NCBI GenBank assembly: GCA_001794635.1
Contig: MGKE01000008.1
Span: 1 to 52,993 of the forward strand
Direction of reading: 5' to 3'
DNA length: 52,993 bases
Source of the DNA: Candidatus Yanofskybacteria bacterium RIFCSPLOWO2_01_FULL_39_28
GTDB lineage: Bacteria; Patescibacteriota; Minisyncoccia; 2-02-FULL-40-12; GWA2-44-9
The notes beneath the pieces are model-generated. The model saw nothing but the letters and a program-made list of their open reading frames with translations, did not search any database and was not told where the DNA came from. Within the stretch, counting starts at the first letter, position 1. Each line of letters begins with the position of its first letter. Of the stretch, positions 37,431-46,848 are shown piece by piece. Position numbers and translations under genes: made by a program.

Positions 37431-37590
37431 GATGAATATACGAACCACATTAAATATTGTGAAAACACTATCGCTCAATTTAAAATTAAAAATTAAAAAC
37501 TCAAAACTACAATTCAAAATCTAAAATTTATTTAATAAATTTTGAATTTTAACCTGAAATTTTAACTTTTAAATTTTTACTTTTAACTAT

Positions 37591-38526
37591 CTACTGCCAT
37601 TTATACGCTTGCCTGGCCCAGTCTATTAATTTCTGGGTATCACCAAACCGATCTTGCGACCCAAGAACAATACTGACAATTTTGGATGGATAATCGGGAA
37701 CGCTGGCTACCAATATCATACACTGACCCGCCCCATCTGTATAACCAGTTTTGCCGCCAACCAAATCTTTTATTAATCCGATGAGCAGATTAGTGCTTCT
37801 AGCTGTATGTTTAATTTTCTCATCACTTGATTCAATAATCGTTGTCTTCTTGGCTGATATGTCCCAAATCTCCTGATAGTTCAAAGAGTATTCTACCAAT
37901 TTTATTAAATCTTGAACAGAAGAATGGGCATTATCATTCAACCCGGCCGGATCAATAAAATTAGAATTAAACATTCCGAGTGATTGTGCTTTCAAATTCA
38001 TTTCTTGAACAAAATCTATTTCGCTGGTTTTTGCGTAAGAAACTAGGGCATAAGCAGCGTCATTAGAAGATTCTATGAGCATCAGTTTCAAAAGATTGCG
38101 GATGCTAATTTTTTCACCTAAATACAAATCCTGTTTCTCTCCATCTACCTTAATTGAGTCTTCTGAAATGGTTACAATATCATCTAAGTTCGTCTTTTCC
38201 AATACTATAACCGCACTCATAATTTTAGTTAAAGAAGCTATTGGAAGTTTTAAGTCGCTATTTTTTTCAAACAAAAAACGGCCTGAGCGAGTGTCATAAA
38301 TTAGAGCCGATTTGGCGCTTAACACTGGCTCAGGAAAATTTGAATTTAGGACTGGGATATAATTCGGCCCGGAGATTGGCAGTATAAAAGCTTGTTGTTT
38401 TTCGTCAACATAGTCATAAGAAAAACTAATTACTCCAACGTTGTCCCTAGAGTTTTTAAAGACGAAAAAAAAGTTAACGGCAAAAAGAACAATTATGGTA
38501 ATTGTGGCAAAATAAACTTTGAACAT
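37591..38526 (-). CDS. D-alanyl-D-alanine carboxypeptidase (S11)
   Basis: PIASLTKIMSA (SxxK), SSNDAA (SxN), KTGYTDGAG (KTG). Confidence 0.93.
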   Translation of the reverse strand: MFKVYFATITIIVLFAVNFFFVFKNSRDNVGVISFSYDYVDEKQQAFILPISGPNYIPVLNSNFPEPVLSAKSALIYDTRSGRFLFEKNSDLKLPIASLTKIMSAVIVLEKTNLDDIVTISEDSIKVDGEKQDLYLGEKISIRNLLKLMLIESSNDAAYALVSYAKTSEIDFVQEMNLKAQSLGMFNSNFIDPAGLNDNAHSSVQDLIKLVEYSLNYQEIWDISAKKTTIIESSDEKIKHTARSTNLLIGLIKDLVGGKTGYTDGAGQCMILVASVPDYPSKIVSIVLGSQDRFGDTQKLIDWARQAYKWQ

Positions 38527-38534
38527 TACTAAAA

Positions 38535-39956
38535 TTACTTTTCAATCTTTAGGTGCAATTCTTTAAGCTGCTTTTTACTAAGCTCTGAGGGTGCAACCAT
38601 AACCGACGTGCGGCCAGAGCTTGTTTGGGGAAATGCCTGAACCTCTCTCAAAAATTCCTCTCCGGTAAAAGTCATAATCAATCTTTCTATTCCATGAGCA
38701 AGGCCGCCGTGCGGCGGAGCCCCATATTTAAATGCTTCCAACATATGGCCAAATTGCTCTTGTATTTCTTCTTTTGTATAACCCATTACCTTAAAAACAG
38801 CTTCCAACATTTCTGATTTGTGGGCGCGAATACTACCGCCGCCAACTTCAAACCCATTGCAAACCAAGTCATATTGAGTTGTGAGTATTTTGTCTATGTT
38901 TTCACCCTTCAAAAGCCAACCTACGTGTTCCGGCTTGGCATGAGAAAATGGATTGTGAGTAAAAGTCCAGTTACCTTCAGTGTTTTTTTCAAAGAATGGA
39001 AAATCTTTTACCCAGGCAAAAGCTAAAATCCCGTTCTTTTTATCTTCTTCGGTTCTTAAGTCAAACTTATCCGCACCAAATTTATCCATAGCTTCCTGGT
39101 AAGTAAATACCGGAAATGGCTTTTGTTTTAATTTGTAACCCATTCCTTCTGCGACCGTTGTGATCATCTCTTCATCTAAAGCCATAAATTCTTCCTGATT
39201 CACAAAACTCATTTCCATATCAATTTGGCTATGCTCAAATCCCCTATCCGCCCTCAAATCATCATCGCGTAAACAGCGAGCTATCTGGAAATATTTTTCA
39301 AAACCGGCTACCATCAGCAATTGCTTATACTGTTGCGGACTTTGTGGTAAAGCAAAAAACTTGCCTGGATTAATACGCGACGGCACGACAAATGTACGCG
39401 CACCTTCAGGAGTCGGAGCCGAAAGTATCGGCGTTTCAATTTCTATAAATCCTTTTTTAAATAAAAACTGTCTGATGCGATCTACAAACTCAGAGCGCAG
39501 TTTTATGTTTTTCTGAAGACGAGGTCTCTTTAAATCCAAATATCGGTATTTCAAACGCATCTCTTCATCAATATCATGACCGTCAGTATCAATAGGAAAA
39601 GGCATTGCTTCCGACTGGTTTAAAACTTCCAGTTCCATTGGTTCTATTTCAACCTTGCCAGTTTCAATTTCCGGATTAACCATTTTTTCTGGACGTTGCT
39701 TAACAAGTCCTTTCACGCGAATGACCCATTCCGGACGAAGTTTTTCAGCCAGGTCATAGAGGTTAAACCTCTCGGCAGATTTAGATTTAACCTCAATCTC
39801 TGGGGATTTGACAAAAACCATCTGAACTACTCCACTTCTGTCCCGCAGATCAATAAAAATTATTTTCCCCTGATCACGCCGGACATTAACCCAACCGAAA
39901 AGATCAACTTCCTTTCCGACAAGGTCTTTAGTTTCAGCTATATAAGTGCGTTTCAT
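38535..39956 (-). CDS. aspS: aspartate--tRNA ligase, lacking the bacterial GAD insertion
   Basis: Class II motifs QSPQQYKQLLMVAGFEKYFQIARCLRDDDLRADRGFEHSQID, GGLAHGIERLIM. Confidence 0.93.
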   Translation of the reverse strand: MKRTYIAETKDLVGKEVDLFGWVNVRRDQGKIIFIDLRDRSGVVQMVFVKSPEIEVKSKSAERFNLYDLAEKLRPEWVIRVKGLVKQRPEKMVNPEIETGKVEIEPMELEVLNQSEAMPFPIDTDGHDIDEEMRLKYRYLDLKRPRLQKNIKLRSEFVDRIRQFLFKKGFIEIETPILSAPTPEGARTFVVPSRINPGKFFALPQSPQQYKQLLMVAGFEKYFQIARCLRDDDLRADRGFEHSQIDMEMSFVNQEEFMALDEEMITTVAEGMGYKLKQKPFPVFTYQEAMDKFGADKFDLRTEEDKKNGILAFAWVKDFPFFEKNTEGNWTFTHNPFSHAKPEHVGWLLKGENIDKILTTQYDLVCNGFEVGGGSIRAHKSEMLEAVFKVMGYTKEEIQEQFGHMLEAFKYGAPPHGGLAHGIERLIMTFTGEEFLREVQAFPQTSSGRTSVMVAPSELSKKQLKELHLKIEK

Positions 39957-40007
39957 GATCAAATATTAACATAGAAAGTATAAACAATAAAGAAAAAGGC
40001 TCGCAAT

Positions 40008-40262
40008 TTAACGCGAGCCAGTCCGAACTATCCGCCCTATATTAATAAAACCAAGTAGAGCCTGTTTCCACGTTGTCGGGTTTTTTTGAATAGGTGGTAA
40101 TTGATCTATACGTTGATTAACCCAACTCCTGAAAGGAGGATCTTCCTCATTACCATAAGAAGGGTTACCCCCAGACGAAATGCTCACAGACAACAAACCC
40201 AAAGCCACTATTAACCAAGCAATTAGCAACAATAAGCTCCCTACAACAATCGCAACATTCAT
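40008..40262 (-). CDS. small membrane protein
   Basis: Short ORF with N-terminal TM and downstream hairpin. Confidence 0.45.
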   Translation of the reverse strand: MNVAIVVGSLLLLIAWLIVALGLLSVSISSGGNPSYGNEEDPPFRSWVNQRIDQLPPIQKNPTTWKQALLGFINIGRIVRTGSR

Positions 40263-40278
40263 CTCTCGCTCCCCCTTG

Positions 40279-41259
40279 CTAGACCAACGAACTGGAAATT
40301 ATTCTATCAAATAAGTCGGAAAGTGTCAAGCCGGCCACTTGAGCCGCCTTAGAGAAAAGCGAATTAGTTGTTAGCCCTGGAAGAGTGTTGGTCTCAAGAA
40401 CATAAACATCGTTTCCACGAACAATCATATCGGTTCTTGAATAAGCTTTGCATCCCAATAATTGATGGGTTTTAACAGCAGTTTCTTGAATCCGTTTCGT
40501 AACTTCTTCATCCAAAAAGGCCGGAGTTATCTTGTCACAATAACCAGTAGTATATTTAGCTTTATAATTAAAAAACTTATTCCCCTTTTTGGGCACAATC
40601 TCGGTCACAGGCAATGCTGCCACTTGCTGGCCATTGTAATTTTCAAGAACCCCACAAGTTACCTCCTTACCGTCAATAAACTCCTCTATCAAAATTTTGC
40701 CGTCTAATTTAAAAGTTTCTTTAATTGCCTTTTCAAGTTGAGTTAAATTTTTGACTATTTGTACTCCCACCGAAGAACCACTGGAACATGGCTTAACAAC
40801 TACCGGCAAATTAGTTACCTTGCCAACAAAAAGCTTTAGCAACGCCTGGTAGTTATCCCCTTTTCTTATCTTCAATGTCTTTGGAACCTGTAAACCGGCT
40901 AACTTAAATATTTCTCGGCTTCTTAATTTGTCCATCGCCAAAACTGACCCGCAAATACCAGAACCGGTATATCGGACACCGTGGTATTCCATTATAGCTT
41001 GGGCCTTTCCATCTTCGCCAAATGAACCATGAAGCGCGTTGAAAACAATATCACAGCTTTTTAGAGCGTTGACATCAGTAGATGGTTTGCCGTCAACAAA
41101 CCATTTCTTGTCTTTTGAGATCTTTATAACAACCGGCTGGTACTTAGACTTGTCTAAATTATCAAACACATTCTGGCCCGTAGCTAAAGATATTTCGTGT
41201 TCTGCTGAAGGCCCGCCCATTAAAATACCTATTTTGAGCTTCTTTTTTAGTATTTTCAT
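40279..41259 (-). CDS. ddl: D-alanine--D-alanine ligase
   Basis: ILMGGPSAEHEISLATG, NALHGSFGEDGKAQ, VVVKPCSSGSSVGV, LETNTLPGLTTNSLFSKAA. Confidence 0.95.
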   Translation of the reverse strand: MKILKKKLKIGILMGGPSAEHEISLATGQNVFDNLDKSKYQPVVIKISKDKKWFVDGKPSTDVNALKSCDIVFNALHGSFGEDGKAQAIMEYHGVRYTGSGICGSVLAMDKLRSREIFKLAGLQVPKTLKIRKGDNYQALLKLFVGKVTNLPVVVKPCSSGSSVGVQIVKNLTQLEKAIKETFKLDGKILIEEFIDGKEVTCGVLENYNGQQVAALPVTEIVPKKGNKFFNYKAKYTTGYCDKITPAFLDEEVTKRIQETAVKTHQLLGCKAYSRTDMIVRGNDVYVLETNTLPGLTTNSLFSKAAQVAGLTLSDLFDRIISSSLV

Positions 41260-41343
41260 TATTTTTAAATAATCTACCACGAAAAGATACGCCCGACAAA
41301 TCATCTTGACTAAACCAATCAAAAGTTATAAAATCAAAGCAAC

Positions 41344-41928
41344 ATGATTGATCGTGATATTTTTTTCAATTCTATAGATAAAGAGCTGGGAACCGAGGAT
41401 AGGGATCGGATTGAGTGGGCTTATTCTTTGGCTAAATACTACCACCGACCCCAAGTTCGTGACAGTGGTGAGAGATATTTTGAACATTGCAAATCTGTCG
41501 CCATGATATTAATAGAATTTGCCCCAACTTCGCCAAGCGAAATTATAATGGGACTGCTTCATGATATATGCGAGGATCAATTCGTTCCCCGAGGAATGAT
41601 GCGCCAGCTATTCGGTGAAAAAATAGACGAGGGATTAAAATTACTTTCTAACCAAAAAACAATATTCAGAACAATGGCCAAAATAGAAAAAATTGACCGG
41701 CCCAAAGAAGAATATTTTGCGATGCTTATGGACGCACCCTTAGGAGTTAGGAAAGTAAAGCTGGCTGACCGATTGCATAATTTAAAAACTCTGGGCGAAT
41801 GCGCCCCCGAAAAAATAAAAAGAAAGGTTGCGGAAACAGAGAAGTATATATTTCCATTGGCTAAAAAAACTGACAGCAAACTCTTTGAAGCAATCAGAAA
41901 AGAATGTAAAAAATTTAATACAAAATAA
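41344..41928 (+). CDS. RelA/SpoT-type HD-domain hydrolase (small alarmone hydrolase-like)
   Basis: YFEHCKSVAMILIE, MGLLHDICED, VRKVKLADRLHNLKT. Confidence 0.85.
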   Translation: MIDRDIFFNSIDKELGTEDRDRIEWAYSLAKYYHRPQVRDSGERYFEHCKSVAMILIEFAPTSPSEIIMGLLHDICEDQFVPRGMMRQLFGEKIDEGLKLLSNQKTIFRTMAKIEKIDRPKEEYFAMLMDAPLGVRKVKLADRLHNLKTLGECAPEKIKRKVAETEKYIFPLAKKTDSKLFEAIRKECKKFNTK

Positions 41929-41936
41929 AAACAGCA

Positions 41937-42341
41937 TTACTTAGCTGTTTTTTTATTTCTAATTTCCAGCAATTCCACTTGGACATTGTTTACATAAAGC
42001 TTGTATGGTTTTGAAAGATCACACTCTTCTTCTGGTTTACGGCCACACTCAAAAGTCACATCTGCGATATTGTTTATGTGTTCAGAGAAAAGATGCAAAT
42101 GTCCAGGAGAAGGACGAAAATGGATATTTGTTTTGTCATCAACCATCTGAACCCAGACAGAACCGTCGTTTTCAACTTTTAGAATCCAGGATTCGTCGTT
42201 ACTGTCTTTGTGGAAAGATTCTGTGACTAGAGGAACCGGATCTGGCAACTGACGGTCAAAATCTGAACGATATAACATTAAAAAGTTAATAAAAACAAGA
42301 ACTAATAAAATCAGAATGAGCACTTGTCTCTTAAGTGACAT
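41937..42341 (-). CDS. membrane-anchored hypothetical protein
   Basis: N-terminal TM segment, soluble domain. Confidence 0.5.
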   Translation of the reverse strand: MSLKRQVLILILLVLVFINFLMLYRSDFDRQLPDPVPLVTESFHKDSNDESWILKVENDGSVWVQMVDDKTNIHFRPSPGHLHLFSEHINNIADVTFECGRKPEEECDLSKPYKLYVNNVQVELLEIRNKKTAK

Positions 42342-42461
42342 AATAAAACAACCCCTATGTCAAAAAACGATTACTAGATTTATATAACAAAGAACACTAA
42401 GGGTCAAATTGTGTTTAACAAAACATTAAAGTGTTATAAAATTAAAAACTGGCTAAGCCAG

Positions 42462-42968
42462 TTAAATAGTAATCGTTAATTCGGGAAAGGGAATGCTTGC
42501 TATCTGTTTTTCTCTTATATCCTGACACTTATCATGAACCTGAACCAATTTCTTTTCAAATGAATTTCCTTCCAGTACATAAACTTCAACAGCTATTCTG
42601 TTTACCCCCCAGACTTCCTTTTTACACCAATGACACAATGGCAGATTCTGACTGCTGGCGGTGTAATCCCCATTAACCGTTTCGGTTATTTTGTCTTCCA
42701 ACACTAGGACAGGAAATTTTTGATCGTCTCTGTTGGGGTTCCATAAACCATCCACCTTGGCCATCCTGGGGCCACTCTCAGAAAAACTTAGATGGAGCAG
42801 ATTTTTGCCAACAGTTAATACTTTGTATATATAAAAACAACTAAGACCCCTCCTCATTAATTGTTTTCTCAAAAATTCCATAACTTTTTTATCATCCCTA
42901 CTACTTTCAAGCGAAAGAGTGAAAACACTGCCGTGCGAATCATGGACATTCAAAATCTGTGCCTTCAT
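42462..42968 (-). CDS. hypothetical protein
   Basis: 168-aa ORF with one CHWC motif; terminator AACTGGC/GCCAGTT. Confidence 0.5.
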   Translation of the reverse strand: MKAQILNVHDSHGSVFTLSLESSRDDKKVMEFLRKQLMRRGLSCFYIYKVLTVGKNLLHLSFSESGPRMAKVDGLWNPNRDDQKFPVLVLEDKITETVNGDYTASSQNLPLCHWCKKEVWGVNRIAVEVYVLEGNSFEKKLVQVHDKCQDIREKQIASIPFPELTITI

Positions 42969-43052
42969 AACACCTCTCTAATATGTAAACGAGCGTACCA
43001 ATATATTAACTTAAAAAATCATATATGTCAACTACCACATTATTTTAAGAGT

Positions 43053-43889
43053 TTATTGATAAGAACTAATAAGATTGGCCAATATTTTTCTCTTTTCTAA
43101 AGACCTTTTCCAAACACTGTTTAACCGCTTGCCATTTATTCTTAGGCCCTTAGAAAAATTGATTTCCTTTGCAAATTTTTCAATATTTATTCTTTTAGTT
43201 ATTAGGATTTCGTTAAAACGATAACTTACAGACGACGATATCCCGAATTCATTTAGCAAACTCGCTACCAAACCAAGAATTTTTTTATTGTGCTGATATC
43301 CCTTTATCCTACGTTTACTGTTTTTGGATAATCTAAAATCAACCGACCCCTCATCATCAAAAAAAGCTTTTAAAAATTCACGCTTACATTTAACTGATAA
43401 ATTTTTGATATCCCTTATCAACTTCTCGGACTTTTTATTAAAATAGTTTGCCAACTCTACGTTATGATAAGCCACGCGAACCACACCCTTACTATAATAT
43501 ATCTTTGGCTTGCCATCATATATTTTGGCCATTTTAAAAACAAAATTCCTGATTAACGAACTATTGCGGTTATAATACAAAATTCCACTATTTCTAATTG
43601 CTCCATCAAACAACATGTGTCCGACAAGGTTAACCAGAGATGGCGACCATCTGTTAAATTTAATATAACTATGTCCCAGCAAACTTTTACCCTTAGCAGG
43701 CCCCTTTCCTTTTATTGTGTTCGCTTTAATATTTTTGATTTTCTTTACTAATTTATTGCTTTTTGGAATGTTTTTAATGTGAAAATAGACCGTTGTTTTG
43801 GGTTTGTTTGTTATTCGGCAAATTTCTCCTAATGTATGACCTTTGTTTCTTAAATCCTTACACCAATTTTTAAATTCTACGAGTTGCAT
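43053..43889 (-). CDS. LAGLIDADG (DOD-type) homing endonuclease with N-terminal HTH
   Basis: Two motifs LVNLVGHMLFDGAI and FLKAFFDDEGSVDFR; N-terminal TLGEICRITNKPKTTVYFHIK helix-turn-helix. Confidence 0.82.
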   Translation of the reverse strand: MQLVEFKNWCKDLRNKGHTLGEICRITNKPKTTVYFHIKNIPKSNKLVKKIKNIKANTIKGKGPAKGKSLLGHSYIKFNRWSPSLVNLVGHMLFDGAIRNSGILYYNRNSSLIRNFVFKMAKIYDGKPKIYYSKGVVRVAYHNVELANYFNKKSEKLIRDIKNLSVKCKREFLKAFFDDEGSVDFRLSKNSKRRIKGYQHNKKILGLVASLLNEFGISSSVSYRFNEILITKRINIEKFAKEINFSKGLRINGKRLNSVWKRSLEKRKILANLISSYQ

Positions 43890-43895
43890 TCAGTG

Positions 43896-43968
43896 TCCGC
43901 CCAGTAGGAGTCGAACCTACGACCCTCTCGTTAAAAGCGAGCTGCTCTACCAACTGAGCTATGGGCGG
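43896..43968 (-). tRNA. tRNA-Lys (anticodon UUU)
   Basis: Cloverleaf: acceptor CCGCCCA/TGGGCGG, D arm GCTC/GAGC, anticodon loop CTTTTAA, T arm GTAGGTTCGACTCCTAC; CCA not encoded. Confidence 0.95.
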
Positions 43969-44175
43969 ATTAAACAATTCTAGCATAATGAATAAATTAA
44001 GTAAATGGATGTTTGGGGATAAAGTCCTAAGTTCGTTAGTTAAGTGAATATTATTACATTAAGAAAATAATTTATTATTAATAAACCGTTCCGATTCTAC
44101 CCTACAGGGCGGACAGGTTGACAAAATGCCACGAGAGTGGTATTTTGTTTTGTAGTTCTCAAGAAAGGATCTTCA

Positions 44176-44463
44176 ATGCCATCTCTTAACGAGATTGAGA
44201 TTCCAATCGGTAAATTTATATTGCTTGGAGGAGGAGTTGGCGGAGAGCTTGGATTTTCTCTATGTGGTACTTTTTCAACCGTAGAAGAGGCCCAACGAGA
44301 AAAAGATAAATGGTTAGGTCGGGCACCTTTTTATGCTTCTAACCACGCAAACGCTAAAGGAGAAAATCTAAGTTCGGATATTATCTGTGATCCAGATAGG
44401 TGTTTGGAATATCTTGGAATGACTTTTGATATCTACAATGATAAGAAAGAACGAGTCGGCTAA
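44176..44463 (+). CDS. hypothetical protein (95 aa)
   Basis: ATG 44176; promoter TTGACA-N17-TATTTT upstream; stop codon in terminator loop GTCGGC-TAAAT-GCCGGC-T6. Confidence 0.55.
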   Translation: MPSLNEIEIPIGKFILLGGGVGGELGFSLCGTFSTVEEAQREKDKWLGRAPFYASNHANAKGENLSSDIICDPDRCLEYLGMTFDIYNDKKERVG

Positions 44464-44535
44464 ATGCCGGCTTTTTTATATAAAAATCTCCTCAATTTCC
44501 GTTCCGACTTCCTGCCACAAGGCGGACACTTGACG

Positions 44536-44847
44536 ATGGTATTGTTTAATGCTACCATTTTGTATCTTTTACATCCCGAGCAAGTGGACTATTGGACCGC
44601 GCATCCTGGATTTGTTGGTTTAATATTGTTATTTTTATTTGCTTTTTTCCCAAGAGTTTCAATGCTCTTTACCATAGCTTTTACTTTTACTTGGAAGGGG
44701 TGGCTTGGCTGGTTATTTCTACCCTCTTTCGTTGTAGCTTATCACGCAATCAGCATATACGGTGAAACTAACCCGATTTTAGCTGGTATCGCATGCTTGT
44801 GGGTTTTATCTAAAGTTATTGGTTTTGTTCTAAAAATTCTTTCTTAA
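44536..44847 (+). CDS. small membrane protein
   Basis: Hydrophobic ORF; terminator GCCGACTA-AC-TAGTCGGC-TTTTT downstream. Confidence 0.5.
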   Translation: MVLFNATILYLLHPEQVDYWTAHPGFVGLILLFLFAFFPRVSMLFTIAFTFTWKGWLGWLFLPSFVVAYHAISIYGETNPILAGIACLWVLSKVIGFVLKILS

Positions 44848-44915
44848 TCATTTTGAATAAATTGCCGACTAACTAGTCGGCTTTTTAATTAAAAAATAAA
44901 AAGCGGGATTACCGC

Positions 44916-45440
44916 TTAGATTATTTTTAACTCCTGAAAGATATCAAACCACACTAGTTCAAGACCTGGCGACTCCTGCCACTGGGATTCTATTGATTCC
45001 TTAATTGAAGCCACCCAAGATTTTTCTTCGGCTTTTTCAGCTAACTTGAGCCGCTTCAGATACTCATGAGTCTTAGTGGCTAGAATTCTTATTTCTTCAA
45101 CCGACATCCAACCAACCCATTTAGTCTCATCTAAACTCGGCCGTAGCTGTCCTTGCCATTTAACTTCAAAAACTTGCCAAAAATGATAAAGACCGCCGCG
45201 ACGGCACAGGTTATTCGTTTTGCCATTTTTGATGAGAACCAGAGGCCTGGGAGCACCGACTATTTCAAGGCCGGTTTCTTGTCTGAATTCTTTGCAACAA
45301 GCCAACGGATATTGATCACCATCACAATGGCCAGCCGGCGGAGCAAAACCAAATGGAAATTTTTTTCTTTCAATCATTAATATTTTTCCCTCGCCGTCTC
45401 TGGCTATTGCTCCAACAGAGGTGCGATCACATACATCCAT
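44916..45440 (-). CDS. Nudix-fold protein with degenerate Nudix box
   Basis: AREGEGKILMIERKK-like strand, GHCDGDQYPLACCKEFRQETGL; start overlaps upstream stop as TAATG. Confidence 0.75.
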   Translation of the reverse strand: MDVCDRTSVGAIARDGEGKILMIERKKFPFGFAPPAGHCDGDQYPLACCKEFRQETGLEIVGAPRPLVLIKNGKTNNLCRRGGLYHFWQVFEVKWQGQLRPSLDETKWVGWMSVEEIRILATKTHEYLKRLKLAEKAEEKSWVASIKESIESQWQESPGLELVWFDIFQELKII

Positions 45441-46705
45441 TAACCATTCTCCTTCTTTATGAGTTGATAAATTTTCAAGGAATTCCTGTATATTACATCC
45501 CTCTCGCCAACAATGCAAACCCTGATCGCAAGATAGTCACTCATTTCCGACTTAAGGGCTTCAAAATATTCTTTCTGGGTATCTTTAAGTGAAAGTATGC
45601 GGCCATTGTCGTGATACAATATGTCTTGAGGAACAAACCGCCAAGGAGTTAAGGTTGGCACAATTACCACTTTATGAACCGGCACTTTTACCAATTTAGC
45701 AACCTTTGATTCAAGTTTTTCTAAGTCCTTGGGTGAAGCACGACCCATCAGTTTTTCAAAAAATTTCAAATCCTCTCCAATAACTTTAATCTTCTTGCCG
45801 GCAATCCTTTCTTTGAATTCCCTGTTTTTTAAACGAATCACCAAACCAGTCCGGGGAAGCACCCTATTTTTAAAACAATTGTAAAGAAAATGAAGGTCTT
45901 CGTTTTTACTGGTATAGATCAAAGCCAGCATTTCATTGTCGTTTAGTTCCCACAATTTAGACGGATTAAATTTTTCCAAATTCATTAGTATGGCTATCAT
46001 TTTCTGTAAAAACCTCTGACTGATAAGGGCCGACTTGTGAAGATAAACTTCTTTATACATATAAATATACAATCTCTGCATTTGCTTAGCCGCTTCAAGT
46101 GATTTCTTGTCAATAACAAGTTTGCCTTTCAAATAAATCAAGTAGTTAAAAATACTCTCAATGTCAGGCCTTTGGCCAAAACCGGTATGGTATGTATCCC
46201 GTTCAAGATAATCCAGCTTATCCATACCGACATTTTTATCCATTACAATATTGAAAAGTGGGTTTTGATGCTTAAACATTTTTTTTATAAATTCATAGTC
46301 GCCGCCGCTTTTTTTAACCGCGTTTTTCATTTGTTCAAGCACAACGAGGCCGTTTTCATTCTCATCGCCTCTTAACTGAGTCAACTCTTCTATCCCATGA
46401 GAAAAAGGCCCGTGACCAATGTCGTGCATCAAAGCAAAGAGAGGTACATTTTTGACTTCGTGTTTATTTAAAAAACCGCCTTCGGCCATTTTTTTGCAAA
46501 ATCTTTTGGTTTTTCTATAAACTCCTAAAGCATGCTCAAAACGATTGTGAGTTGCCCCAGGAAAAACCGCCAGCGTCGTCCCAAGCTGGGAAATGTGAAG
46601 CAGCCGCTGGAACAGAGGGTGATTGATTATCGGCATTATTTCTCGTATATCTATAGATTCATTGGGCGGAATACGAATATACTTTTTGTAGAACTTGTTA
46701 AGCAT
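45440..46705 (-). CDS. HD-domain phosphohydrolase (dNTPase/SAMHD1-like)
   Basis: FQRLLHISQLGTTLAVFPGATHNRFEHALGVY, ALMHDIGHGPFSHGIEEL, GMDKLDYLERDTYHTG. Confidence 0.88.
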   Translation of the reverse strand: MLNKFYKKYIRIPPNESIDIREIMPIINHPLFQRLLHISQLGTTLAVFPGATHNRFEHALGVYRKTKRFCKKMAEGGFLNKHEVKNVPLFALMHDIGHGPFSHGIEELTQLRGDENENGLVVLEQMKNAVKKSGGDYEFIKKMFKHQNPLFNIVMDKNVGMDKLDYLERDTYHTGFGQRPDIESIFNYLIYLKGKLVIDKKSLEAAKQMQRLYIYMYKEVYLHKSALISQRFLQKMIAILMNLEKFNPSKLWELNDNEMLALIYTSKNEDLHFLYNCFKNRVLPRTGLVIRLKNREFKERIAGKKIKVIGEDLKFFEKLMGRASPKDLEKLESKVAKLVKVPVHKVVIVPTLTPWRFVPQDILYHDNGRILSLKDTQKEYFEALKSEMSDYLAIRVCIVGERDVIYRNSLKIYQLIKKENG

Positions 46706-46779
46706 GGATACTATAAGTATCTAGTTTTGAGTAAATAAATCAAGCTCGCTCAAAGACTCAAGTTTATTATTTATTGTAA

Positions 46780-46817
46780 ATTGTTATAAAATAGGCAATT
46801 GCTTATTTTATGACAAT
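46780..46817. repeat. 38-bp near-perfect palindrome, copy 2
   Basis: ATTGTTATAAAATAGGCAATTGCTTATTTTATGACAAT, one substitution from copy 1 at 12710. Confidence 0.9.
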
Positions 46818-46848
46818 CTAAAAAACGCTCATATTTGAGCGTTGTAAA

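Noticed and set aside
38075-41272. Plus-strand ORFs over the carboxypeptidase, aspS and ddl
   Set aside because: Antisense shadow ORFs
44464-44535. Track start of the 44464..44847 ORF
   Set aside because: First codons lie in the terminator and upstream repeat; ATG 44536 is more plausible
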